A program made the translations under genes and the position numbers. This document shows positions 9,313 through 16,260 of a stretch of 36,057 bases of DNA, one piece after another (the stretch's first letter is position 1; the number at the start of each line of letters is the position of its first letter). Origin of the DNA: an uncultured Gammaproteobacteria bacterium (GTDB taxonomy: Bacteria; Pseudomonadota; Gammaproteobacteria; Pseudomonadales; Pseudohongiellaceae); contig CAJXUA010000029.1 of NCBI GenBank assembly GCA_913060695.1, positions 1 to 36,057 on the forward strand, written 5' to 3'. The notes beneath the pieces are model-generated. The model did no database searches and was not told the origin of the DNA. It was given only the letters and a program-made list of their open reading frames with translations.

Positions 9313-9789
9313 ATGACAGGACGTGTAATAGAGATACACATCGCGACGCAAAGCGATACGCCAGCAGAGCCACAAGCAAGCGTGCAGCTAGAGGCTGGTC
9401 ACGGCATAGTAGGAGATCGTCATTTCCTGCCACAGCAGGCCTTAGTGATCGATGACGCGCCAAGACGTAAGGAAGACATCAGCATCATCAGCGCGGATGA
9501 GCTCGATGCCTTCAATGCGAAATTCGAGCTCAATATTCCCTATGGGGATTTCCGACGCAACATCATCACCCACGACATCGATCTGAATGCCTTGGTCGGC
9601 AAACGCTTTCGCATCGGCAGTGCCCTGTGTGAGGGAATGGAGCTTTGTGAGCCTTGCAGCAAACTGGCGAGAACGGTGAATCGACTAGTGCTACCCCATC
9701 TAGTGCATCGCGCTGGCATTCGCGCGGCGGTGATTGAGGCTGGTCAGGTGGTGCTAGGTGACACCATAAAAGAAACCAATGACCTGTAG
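9313..9789 (+). CDS. MOSC domain-containing protein
   Basis: A 158-residue stand-alone MOSC (molybdenum cofactor sulfurase C-terminal) domain. Visible hallmarks are VQLEAGHGIVGDRH (residues 24-37), SIISADELDAF, the DFRRNIITHDIDLNALVGKRFRIG block (79-102) and LCEPCSKL with the conserved Cys115. The family is thought to carry sulfur or handle molybdenum-cofactor ligands and N-hydroxylated compounds; the substrate here is unknown. The start is ATG 9313, with GAGG at 9302-9305; upstream in-frame ATGs would only add non-conserved sequence overlapping fliD. It is on the plus strand, sandwiched between fliD and flaG, and has no obvious flagellar role. Its stop codon TAG lies inside a REP element. 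Confidence 0.9.
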   Translation: MTGRVIEIHIATQSDTPAEPQASVQLEAGHGIVGDRHFLPQQALVIDDAPRRKEDISIISADELDAFNAKFELNIPYGDFRRNIITHDIDLNALVGKRFRIGSALCEGMELCEPCSKLARTVNRLVLPHLVHRAGIRAAVIEAGQVVLGDTIKETNDL

Positions 9790-9874
9790 GAGCTTGCCTT
9801 GCAAGCGATTGGGTTCGATTAATAAGGATCTGTAGGAAATTTTGGCAAATCGCCTGCAGGGCAGGCTCCTACAG
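9784..9874. repeat. REPIN (inverted REP doublet)
   Basis: Left arm TGTAGGAGCTTGCCTTGC at 9785 and right arm GGCAGGCTCCTACA ending at 9873 are inverted copies of one REP sequence, able to fold into a long hairpin. The core carries GCGATTGGG on the left, ATCGCCTGC on the right and a centre containing GGATCTGT. The same centre occurs in the element at 14474-14563. The first bases form the stop codon of the MOSC gene. REPINs are normally mobilised by RAYT transposases encoded elsewhere; none is in this window. Confidence 0.85.
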
Positions 9875-9911
9875 TCAGCGGTTTCTTTCAAATGCTGGAA
9901 AGCGCTCTGAT

Positions 9912-9966
9912 TGTAGGAGCTTGTTTACCCTATTTATGGGGCCTTGCAAGCGATTGGGTTCGATTG
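9912..9966 (+). repeat. REP half-element with internal insertion
   Basis: Same orientation and sequence as the left arm of the 9784 element (TGTAGGAGCTTG...CCTTGCAAGCGATTGGG) but split by about 18 extra bases (TTTACCCTATTTATGGGG). No right arm follows. Similar CCCTA...TGGGG inner sequence is found in the REP near the right edge of the window. Confidence 0.75.
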
Positions 9967-9992
9967 AAACCAAATTTAGATAAATTCTACAC

Positions 9993-10022
9993 CAAAGAAA
10001 AGGCACGCTAAGAAGCGTGCCT
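9993..10022 (-). terminator. Intrinsic terminator after flaG
   Basis: On the minus strand, AGGCACGC, a 6-nt loop and GCGTGCCT form a perfect 8-bp stem, immediately followed by TTTCTTT. It begins 46 nt downstream of the flaG stop and should end the fliC-flaG transcript before it reads into the MOSC gene. Confidence 0.85.
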
Positions 10023-10067
10023 GAAGGGTTTTAAGGAGTTCGTTTGTTGGTCAGTATTATCTTAGAG

Positions 10068-10478
10068 TTAGACTTGCGCCTTGAACAAAAAGATCGGTTC
10101 CTGTGCGTCTAGTTTTTTAGCTAACTCTAACGCCTCTTTACCACCAAACTGCCGTACTAATTTTCTAGAGTTTCTGTCCACAACGGTCACCGAAGGTTCG
10201 GCTGCGCCCAGTTCAACGCCAAAAATAATGTCCCTTTGTATCGTTTGAACATAGTCGTTCAATCTTGCGACTGCTACTTCTAGTTTTTGCTCACTCGTTT
10301 GTTCTTCCTGGGATACTGCATCAAGGTTTCCGTTCTTCTCCGCAGCGTGTTGACGTTCTTCGCCGCCTCCGGAAAACAGGCTGGAATGGCCTTGATCATT
10401 ATTCTCGGTTTGCACTGAATTAACCTTGTCTCTCGAGACAGTCGTCGGCAGATATCTTGTTATACTGATGTCAGTCAA
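10068..10478 (-). CDS. flaG: Flagellar protein FlaG
   Basis: FlaG proteins are encoded beside fliC and influence filament length in several polar flagellates; the mechanism is not settled. The 136-residue product has a non-conserved, charged first half and the FlaG domain in the second: EVAVARLNDYVQTIQRDIIFGV followed by PSVTVVDRNSRKLVRQFGGKEALELAKKLD. No ATG is available in frame. The best start is TTG at 10478, because GGAGG (10489-10485) lies 6 nt upstream; a further TTG at 10514 has no such site. It is 112 bp downstream of fliC and ends in the terminator at 9993-10022. Confidence 0.88.
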   Translation of the reverse strand: MTDISITRYLPTTVSRDKVNSVQTENNDQGHSSLFSGGGEERQHAAEKNGNLDAVSQEEQTSEQKLEVAVARLNDYVQTIQRDIIFGVELGAAEPSVTVVDRNSRKLVRQFGGKEALELAKKLDAQEPIFLFKAQV

Positions 10479-10544
10479 GGTATGCCTCCAAAACGCGTCT
10501 CTAAAATTACTCAATCATCTAAACCAGTGTTGCAGATTATCTGC

Positions 10545-10578
10545 TTTGGCCTCCCGACTCAAGGAGTCGAGGGCCAAA
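10545..10578 (-). other. Stem-loop between fliC and flaG
   Basis: TTTGGCC and GGCCAAA close a stem that continues with an imperfect CTC/GGGA segment and GACTC/GAGTC around a 3-nt loop. It starts about 12 nt after the fliC stop. No U-tract follows; instead a short GCAGAT/ATCTGC repeat is next. It is best read as a 3' mRNA-stabilising or partial-termination structure that sets fliC high and flaG low, an inference only. Confidence 0.6.
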
Positions 10579-10590
10579 CCAGGTCTTTGC

Positions 10591-13500
10591 TTACTGGAGC
10601 AGTGACAGTACTTGCTGTGGAGCAGCATTCGCTTGCGAGAGGATCGAGATACCAGCCTGTTGCAGAATCTGACTTCTTGACAGAGCCGCCGCTTCAGCAG
10701 CGAAGTCGGCATCAAGAATTCGAGAGTTTGCAGCTGAGAGGTTCTCAGAAGTTACCGCTAGGTTAGAGATGGTAGTCTCAAAACGGTTCTGGATCGCACC
10801 GAGGTCGGCTCGTGCTGCGTTCACAGCGTTTAGAGCGTTATCGACCGCAGTCAACGCAGCGTTTGCGCCGTCTTGAGTGGAAATATCTATCTCATTTAGG
10901 TACTGACCCGCGATACCGCCACCGAATGAGCCCTGTGACAGGCCGAGGCTTGCCAATGCGCTGTTGCCGTTGGTGCCGCCAGACAGGTTGATCTCACCAG
11001 CGGAGGATAAAGACACAGTAGAGTAAGTAGTCTGCGCGTCTGCATTAGCCCGTGTGATACCAGTTAGGCCACCATCGGTGAAATCGGTCTCAGATACACC
11101 AGCGCCTGCCAAACCGAAGTTAGCCGCAGAAACTGCACTACCATTGGTGTCCAGAGCCATTACAATATTGCGGCCATCAGCTGCAGTCAATGTAACGCTG
11201 CTACCATTGTCTTCCGCCGAAACACCGGTCTGACCCGCAACCGAGTTCACTTGGCTTACCAAGAACGCACGGTTGGCGTCTGCTCCGCTTTGTGTCGTTA
11301 GACTCACGCTTACGCCGTTAAGATACAGGGTACCAGTGTTACCTAGCGTGCCATCTGTCGCTGCAGACGACCCCTTCGCGACTGTGGCATTTGCTTGCGC
11401 AGACACACCAGTAGAGCCGGTTGACTCATTAATGGCAGCCGCAATTGCGATACCAGAGGCTTTCTTGCTGCTGGAGTTAGCTACGTAGGAAGCAGAGTCA
11501 GCAGAATTTTTCGCAGCATTGATACTTACACCATTGACTACTAAATCCCCAGAAACTAGCTCCTTCTGCGACGCTGCAACTGCGTCTACACCTGTGCTCG
11601 TTCCGGCAGCTAATCCTAGAACTGAGGCTGCGCTTCCGCCAAGATTCGAAATCTGTACAGAACTTGCAAGACCAGTCGCATTCGATGTGAAAACAACATT
11701 GTTATCGGCGTCTTGAGAAACAGTAACACCACTTACTTGGCCTTCGATCTCCGCTTTCAAGAGTGCAAACGTTGTGTTGTCATCGTTCACGTTTACGTTG
11801 ACTGCAGTGCCACCATCCACTGACACAGTAAAGGTAGCGTTATCGGCACCAGATGAAGCCACGCCTGTATCGGCGGTAGTGATACTTGCACCAAACGCGC
11901 CAGCAGCAGTGACAAGAACCGATCCACCACCATCTGTAACAGTAATTGTCTTACCTTCTTGAACGTTCTCGGTCAATGTTAGGAATCCAGAACCATCAAG
12001 CGCTGCAGTAACTCCAGAGCCAGTTAGTTGCGAATTGATTTTGCTTATCAGACCAGTAGCGTCGGCAGAGTAATCACGATCTAGCGTAACAGAGTAACTA
12101 GTACCAGATACGTCCACATCGAATGCAACGTCAGTTGCTGCAGCGCCAGTACTTGTACCCGCACTGATACCCAACAATGTTCCAGTGTTCGCAGGACCGC
12201 GGATGTCAGATAGAATGATCTCGCTCGCGATACCTGTAGTGGCTGATCTAAACGTTAGTTGACCGTTGTCGTTCAAGGTCGCAGTTCCACCAGTCAATTG
12301 TGAATTGATTGCAGCAGCCAATTGCGAACCAGAAGTGTAGTTAGAGTCTAGCGTTACAACTTGATCAATAGTGTCGTCGAAACGGATATTGAACTTAGCT
12401 GGTGAAGTACCCGCTGTTCCAGTTTCCGTATCATTCGCACCCGAGAAACCAAACGCCGTATTAGCTTCATTACCAGCGGTTCCACTAATTAGCTCAGTGA
12501 ATATGATCGTTTTTCCTGTTGCAGAATCTTCTGTGAAAACGAGGTTACGGCTGGAGTTCAAGCTAGCTGTGACACCCAAGGCACCTAATTGTGTGTTGAT
12601 ATCGTCAAGCAACGCCTGGTTACCTGAACCGACCCCGCCACCTACGGTTGCGTCTGTGTAATCACTATTAATAACGATGTCTGCATTGCCGCCATCGACA
12701 ACACTGATTCGGAAGCTGGTGTCAGGTGCACCACCTGCGAAAGTGGTACCGGTTGCCGCAAGCGCAACAGTACCCGTAAGTTCAGCAACAGTGCCCGTTG
12801 GTGTAAAGTCATTTGAGAAGCTAGTTAGATCTACAGTTCCGGTTCTCAGTGCATTACCGTCTGAAAAGTTGCCACCAGCTGATCTATCGGCAGCTCCTGT
12901 CACTACAGCTGCGATCGATTGAGGACCATCACTGAAATTGTTCGAAGTAAACGCCACTGTGCCAGTGGTCACTGCAGAGGTAGCAGCCTGGAACGCAGTC
13001 GCAACACGAGCAGTAGAGCTAACACCGGAAACACCAGCAGTGAATGTACCACTTGATAGACCAGCATTAGAAAGATTCGCACCCGCTACTGTGATCTCGC
13101 GTGTGTCGCTACCTGCAACCAGAGTGAACCCACCAGTCTTTGTGCCAGCAGCGCCGAGACCCGTGCTTGCAGTCGTAACACCTGAAAGGGAAGTAGTGAT
13201 GTTACGGCCATCGGCTGCAACAAGGCTCACACCCAGTGCATCGTCGCCGCTGTCAATCGCAGTTACGCCTGTCAATGAAGACTGTGCATTGATTGCAGAG
13301 ACAACAGCCGCTCGAGAGGAAGTTGCATCATTAGTTGTTTCAACGGAGATTGCCGTGCCGTTGACAGTTACAGTACCTGCAGTCACAGACGCCGTCATGG
13401 CAGAGCCCGAAGCAGTGGTCTTGCTGACGATTGCAGTTACGCCAGTCTGCGCTGTAGAGCGGTTAACTGCAGCTGCTTTCGCAATTGCAGAAGAGCTCTG

Positions 13501-14133
13501 ATTAGCAGTAGAGGCAGAATCGTCTGATGCACGGCTTGCACCGATGCTGATGCCGTTGATTACTAAGTCGCCACCAGCAAGTGCGCTAGAAGTGGCAGTT
13601 GCGCTAACACCAGACTTAGAAGAAACGCCCAGTGTATCGGCAGTTAGTTTGCCGATGCTGACGCTGATGGTCTCACCAGAGTTGGCGCCTACTTGGAATA
13701 CAGATTTGAAGCTACCGTCGAGCAGATTCAAACCGTTAAAGTTAGTCTGCGAACCAGCACGTGAGATCTCAGCAATCAGTTGCTGTGTCTCGGAGTTCAG
13801 TGCCTGGCGGTCTGCGTCGGAGTTTGTACCGTTGGCAGATTGCAGAGACAGTTCACGGATACGCTGCAGGGAGTCGGTCATCGCACCCAGTGCACCTTCC
13901 GCGGTTTGTGACAGAGAAACACCGTCGCCGACGTTTCGGATTGCCACGTTCAGACCGTTGATCTGAGATTGAAAGCGCGTGGAGATCGCTAGACCGGCTG
14001 CGTCGTCCTTTGCACTGTTGATGCGAAGGCCTGAAGACAGACGCTCAAGAGCCTGGTTAGTGGCCGCCTGAGAACTGTTCAGGTTACGCTGAGCGTTCAA
14101 TGAAGCGATGTTGGTATTAATGATCTGAGGCAT
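10591..14133 (-). CDS. fliC: Giant flagellin FliC
   Basis: Filament subunit of 1180 residues; ordinary flagellins are about 280-550. The D0/D1 ends are canonical: residues 1-160 ([55 protein letters not shown]) and about 1086-1180 ([43 protein letters not shown]). The middle (161-1085) is greatly enlarged. It has a flagellin-hook-IN block at 186-349, repeated at 860-1003 ([10 protein letters not shown] versus [10 protein letters not shown], both with TAADGRNI-like ends). Between them are a TGTV-rich linker and four modules at 471-562, 577-659, 668-748 and 764-848. No cysteine is present. The start is ATG 14133 with AGGAG upstream; an upstream ATG adds eight unrelated residues. A sigma-28 site precedes it. 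Confidence 0.96.
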   Translation of the reverse strand: MPQIINTNIASLNAQRNLNSSQAATNQALERLSSGLRINSAKDDAAGLAISTRFQSQINGLNVAIRNVGDGVSLSQTAEGALGAMTDSLQRIRELSLQSANGTNSDADRQALNSETQQLIAEISRAGSQTNFNGLNLLDGSFKSVFQVGANSGETISVSIGKLTADTLGVSSKSGVSATATSSALAGGDLVINGISIGASRASDDSASTANQSSSAIAKAAAVNRSTAQTGVTAIVSKTTASGSAMTASVTAGTVTVNGTAISVETTNDATSSRAAVVSAINAQSSLTGVTAIDSGDDALGVSLVAADGRNITTSLSGVTTASTGLGAAGTKTGGFTLVAGSDTREITVAGANLSNAGLSSGTFTAGVSGVSSTARVATAFQAATSAVTTGTVAFTSNNFSDGPQSIAAVVTGAADRSAGGNFSDGNALRTGTVDLTSFSNDFTPTGTVAELTGTVALAATGTTFAGGAPDTSFRISVVDGGNADIVINSDYTDATVGGGVGSGNQALLDDINTQLGALGVTASLNSSRNLVFTEDSATGKTIIFTELISGTAGNEANTAFGFSGANDTETGTAGTSPAKFNIRFDDTIDQVVTLDSNYTSGSQLAAAINSQLTGGTATLNDNGQLTFRSATTGIASEIILSDIRGPANTGTLLGISAGTSTGAAATDVAFDVDVSGTSYSVTLDRDYSADATGLISKINSQLTGSGVTAALDGSGFLTLTENVQEGKTITVTDGGGSVLVTAAGAFGASITTADTGVASSGADNATFTVSVDGGTAVNVNVNDDNTTFALLKAEIEGQVSGVTVSQDADNNVVFTSNATGLASSVQISNLGGSAASVLGLAAGTSTGVDAVAASQKELVSGDLVVNGVSINAAKNSADSASYVANSSSKKASGIAIAAAINESTGSTGVSAQANATVAKGSSAATDGTLGNTGTLYLNGVSVSLTTQSGADANRAFLVSQVNSVAGQTGVSAEDNGSSVTLTAADGRNIVMALDTNGSAVSAANFGLAGAGVSETDFTDGGLTGITRANADAQTTYSTVSLSSAGEINLSGGTNGNSALASLGLSQGSFGGGIAGQYLNEIDISTQDGANAALTAVDNALNAVNAARADLGAIQNRFETTISNLAVTSENLSAANSRILDADFAAEAAALSRSQILQQAGISILSQANAAPQQVLSLLQ

Positions 14134-14216
14134 GCTTTGATACTCCTGATTGTACACGTTAAACTGAGTCGCATATCGAAGAGGAAAACTACTGCTCGCC
14201 TTATGCGTTATCAGGG

Positions 14217-14243
14217 TTAACGACTAATTTGCACAAAGCTTTA
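14217..14243 (-). promoter_or_regulatory. Sigma-28 (FliA) promoter for fliC
   Basis: On the minus strand, TAAAGCTT (14243-14236), an 11-nt spacer and GTCGTTAA (14224-14217). Against the consensus TAAAGTTT-N11-GCCGATAA it matches 7 of 8 and 6 of 8 bases. It would give a 5' leader of about 75 nt before the fliC ATG. Confidence 0.75.
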
Positions 14244-14388
14244 GCGTAAATGTAAAAAAATTTCACGCAGATCAAAGCTCTTTGCGGCCAAGTATACCCC
14301 CCACACCCTATGTATGAGGAGCGCTAAGAACCCTAGCTATCGGCGAGTTCTGTGATGGCTTTAGCGGTTTGGGGGAAATTGTTAGAAA

Positions 14389-14436
14389 GGTCTGTGGGTG
14401 ATTTTGGCTAATCGCCTGCAGGGCAGGCTCCTACAG
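14389..14436 (-). repeat. REP half-element (right arm)
   Basis: GGTCTGT-type centre followed by ATCGCCTGCAGGGCAGGC and TCCTACA, matching the right half of the REPINs at 9784 and 14474. No left arm precedes it. With the next element it forms a tandem cluster separated by a linker resembling the one at 9875-9911. Confidence 0.8.
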
Positions 14437-14473
14437 GCAGAGCCTCTTTCCAGTCTCGAGAGAATCCGCTGAT

Positions 14474-14563
14474 TGTAGGAGCCTGCCTTGCAGGCGATTG
14501 GGTTTGATTGATACGGATCTGTGGAAGATTGGGGCCGATCGCCTGCAGGGCAGGCTCCTACAG
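14474..14563. repeat. REPIN (inverted REP doublet)
   Basis: Left arm TGTAGGAGCCTGCCTTGC at 14474 and right arm GGGCAGGCTCCTACA ending at 14562 are inverted copies around a centre with GGATCTGT. It is close to the REPIN at 9784-9874 along its whole length. It lies between the divergent fliC promoter and the fliT-like gene, so the two REP clusters enclose flaG and fliC. Confidence 0.85.
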
Positions 14564-14616
14564 GCAGAGACATATACAAGATTAGTTAGAAACCACCTTA
14601 CCGACAGGAATAGAAG

Positions 14617-14958
14617 ATGACATCACCCACCCGAACCGAACGCGAACAATGGGGCACTATCCTAGAGCTCTCCACGCGTATGCTAGAGCAGGCGGAGATT
14701 CGGGACTGGGATTCGCTAACGGGGCTGATGGATGCGCGTGACAAGCTGCTGAAGCTGTATTTCACGCAGAGTGACTCGGTGGCGCGCAATGAGGAGCTGC
14801 GCGAGCAGATCGCGATGATTCAGGAAAACGACAGGCTTATTGTAGAGTTGACGAAGACGAACCGGGAATTACTGGCGGATGAGCTGATTAAACTGCAGAA
14901 GGCCAAGCAGACGGTTAACGCCTACCAATTGCAGATGCAGAGGCTGGAACTACAGTAG
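14617..14958 (+). CDS. fliT: FliT-like flagellar export chaperone
   Basis: A 113-residue, nearly all-helical acidic protein. The pattern WGTILELSTRMLEQAEIRDWDSLTGLMDARDKLLKLYF followed by a long helix (IAMIQENDRLIVELTKTNRELLADEL) fits the FliT family. FliT binds the FliD cap protein as an export chaperone and can act on the master regulator. Length agrees with FliT (about 100-125 aa), but the family is poorly conserved, so assignment leans on location. ATG 14617 has AGGAA six bases upstream. Unusually it lies on the plus strand between fliC and flgL, not behind fliS. Confidence 0.65.
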   Translation: MTSPTRTEREQWGTILELSTRMLEQAEIRDWDSLTGLMDARDKLLKLYFTQSDSVARNEELREQIAMIQENDRLIVELTKTNRELLADELIKLQKAKQTVNAYQLQMQRLELQ

Positions 14959-14979
14959 GCGCTACCACCTACTGTTTAT
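14952..14979 (+). terminator. Probable terminator after the fliT-like gene
   Basis: ACAGTAGG and CCTACTGT form an 8-bp stem with an 8-nt loop; the left arm includes the TAG stop of the fliT-like gene. A short TTTA follows on the plus strand, so termination may be weak. The same hairpin lies 8-30 bp beyond the convergent flgL stop and could also mark the 3' end of that transcript. Confidence 0.45.
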
Positions 14980-14986
14980 AGAGCTT

Positions 14987-16231
14987 TTAGATATAGTTGA
15001 AGATCGACAGCTTACTTATACGCGCAAAACTCGCCTGTGCCGCCTCCAGAATGAAACTCTCCTGCGTCAACTGACTAATCGCCGAGGCATAGTCCAAGTC
15101 TTGCAATGTCGAGAGCGCCGTCTGTATGGCGAGGTTCGAATCCTCGTTCGCCGTAAGGGTGTTGTCCACTAGGTTCAAGCGCGCGCCTATAGAGCTACGC
15201 GTCTCCAGCAAGGCCGTTTGGGCATTACTCAAATTAGTCAGGGCATTGGCCGTTTTCGACGCTAAGGCCTCCTTATCGGCGACGTTGTCGCCAAACTTAT
15301 GCAGTGCCGCCACAAAGTCTTCGAGACCGGACAATAGGCCTTTGCGGTCACTCGACTCCACTATAAAGGTATCCCCCACCGCCGGTGAGCCGGAAATAGT
15401 GACAGCCGCACCGCCGAATTTGATCTGATCACCTGAGGAATAGGGTTCGTTCTGCACTAATACTCGGCCATCGGACACCTGACGAATGCTATAGGTGAGC
15501 CTTGGCGGGCTCGCCTCGTCTAGTGGGCGAAACTCAATCACTACGTCCTCTGGGTACAGCTTGGCAAATGCCTCTGGGTCCGTGATAGTCTCCTTGCCGA
15601 TGGTGGCAGGGGGCGTGCCCCTGTTCCCAGAGTTAGCGTGGGCGGCAATAGTCGGTTCGACACTCTTAACGTCCACGAACAGCTTCTTGCCCGAATCACT
15701 CGAGGCTACCGAGGTTGCCGCGGCGATCTGAATGCTGCGCTGCCCTTCATCGCCAGTGAAGCGATAGCGTCCGTCATCGCCACGCACGAAGGGTTCGCTC
15801 TTGCCCTGATAGCCGGCGAAGATAAACTCACCGCTGGCGTCGCGGCTATTCATCATCTGCGCCATCGCGTCGATCGTGGCCTGTAACTCTATGGCTAGGA
15901 AACCGCGCTGCTCTTTATTCAGCGCGCCGTCGCCGGACTGCGTCACGAGCTCTTGCGCACGCAGAATCAAGTCGCTCACCCCACCAATGGCCGCCTCTTC
16001 GCGGTTCAGGCGATTGCTCAAGGTTTGGAGATTACTGTTGTACTGTTTATTCAGCGCCAGCTCCTGATTCAGGGCTAGGATGCGCGTGGTCGCAATGGGA
16101 TCGTCCCCTGGGGAGAGAACGCGCTTATTGCTCGCGATCTGCTCCTGAGTCTTGCTCACGGCCTTTTGCATATCCAAAAGGCCATTGAGACCCTTGCTGT
16201 GTATCTGGAATGTGGACAGGCGAATGGTCAT
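14987..16231 (-). CDS. flgL: Hook-filament junction protein FlgL (HAP3)
   Basis: FlgL forms the junction layer joining FlgK to the filament. The 414-residue product is of ordinary size for Pseudomonas-like bacteria. Flagellin-like ends are clear: residues 1-140 (MTIRLSTFQIHSKGLNGLLDMQ, NKRVLSPGDDPIATTRIL, SGEFIFAGYQ) and 330-414 (LNLVDNTLTANEDSNLAIQ, DYASAISQLTQESFILEAAQ). A central domain at about 229-294 (YSIRQVSDGRVLV...GDTFIVESS) resembles FlgK 352-428. None of the large repeated modules of FlgK, FlgE, FliC and FliD is present. The ATG has AGGA upstream and lies 29 bp after the flgK stop, consistent with a flgJ-flgK-flgL operon. Confidence 0.95.
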   Translation of the reverse strand: MTIRLSTFQIHSKGLNGLLDMQKAVSKTQEQIASNKRVLSPGDDPIATTRILALNQELALNKQYNSNLQTLSNRLNREEAAIGGVSDLILRAQELVTQSGDGALNKEQRGFLAIELQATIDAMAQMMNSRDASGEFIFAGYQGKSEPFVRGDDGRYRFTGDEGQRSIQIAAATSVASSDSGKKLFVDVKSVEPTIAAHANSGNRGTPPATIGKETITDPEAFAKLYPEDVVIEFRPLDEASPPRLTYSIRQVSDGRVLVQNEPYSSGDQIKFGGAAVTISGSPAVGDTFIVESSDRKGLLSGLEDFVAALHKFGDNVADKEALASKTANALTNLSNAQTALLETRSSIGARLNLVDNTLTANEDSNLAIQTALSTLQDLDYASAISQLTQESFILEAAQASFARISKLSIFNYI

Positions 16232-16260
16232 TGCATATTCCTTAGTCTATGGGGCGTCGA

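Larger units (their letters stand above)
14158..14616. other. Intergenic region between fliC and fliT-like gene
   Basis: A 459-bp non-coding stretch containing the fliC leader and sigma-28 promoter (14217-14243) and the REP cluster (14389-14563). Between the two, 14244-14388 holds A/T-rich sequence and a C-run but no supportable gene. No clear promoter for the plus-strand fliT-like gene is visible. Confidence 0.6.

Noticed and set aside
9784-9966. CRISPR array
   Set aside because: The repeats are inverted, few, of unequal spacing and of REP type; there are no regular spacers and no cas genes.
12938-13501. 187-codon open frame on the plus strand opposite fliC
   Set aside because: Ala/Val/Pro-rich mirror of the Ala/Thr/Gly-rich flagellin on the other strand, with no recognisable motif. 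Similar mirror frames occur opposite fliD, flgK and flgE (for example 6228-6701, 18160-18477, 26882-27394).
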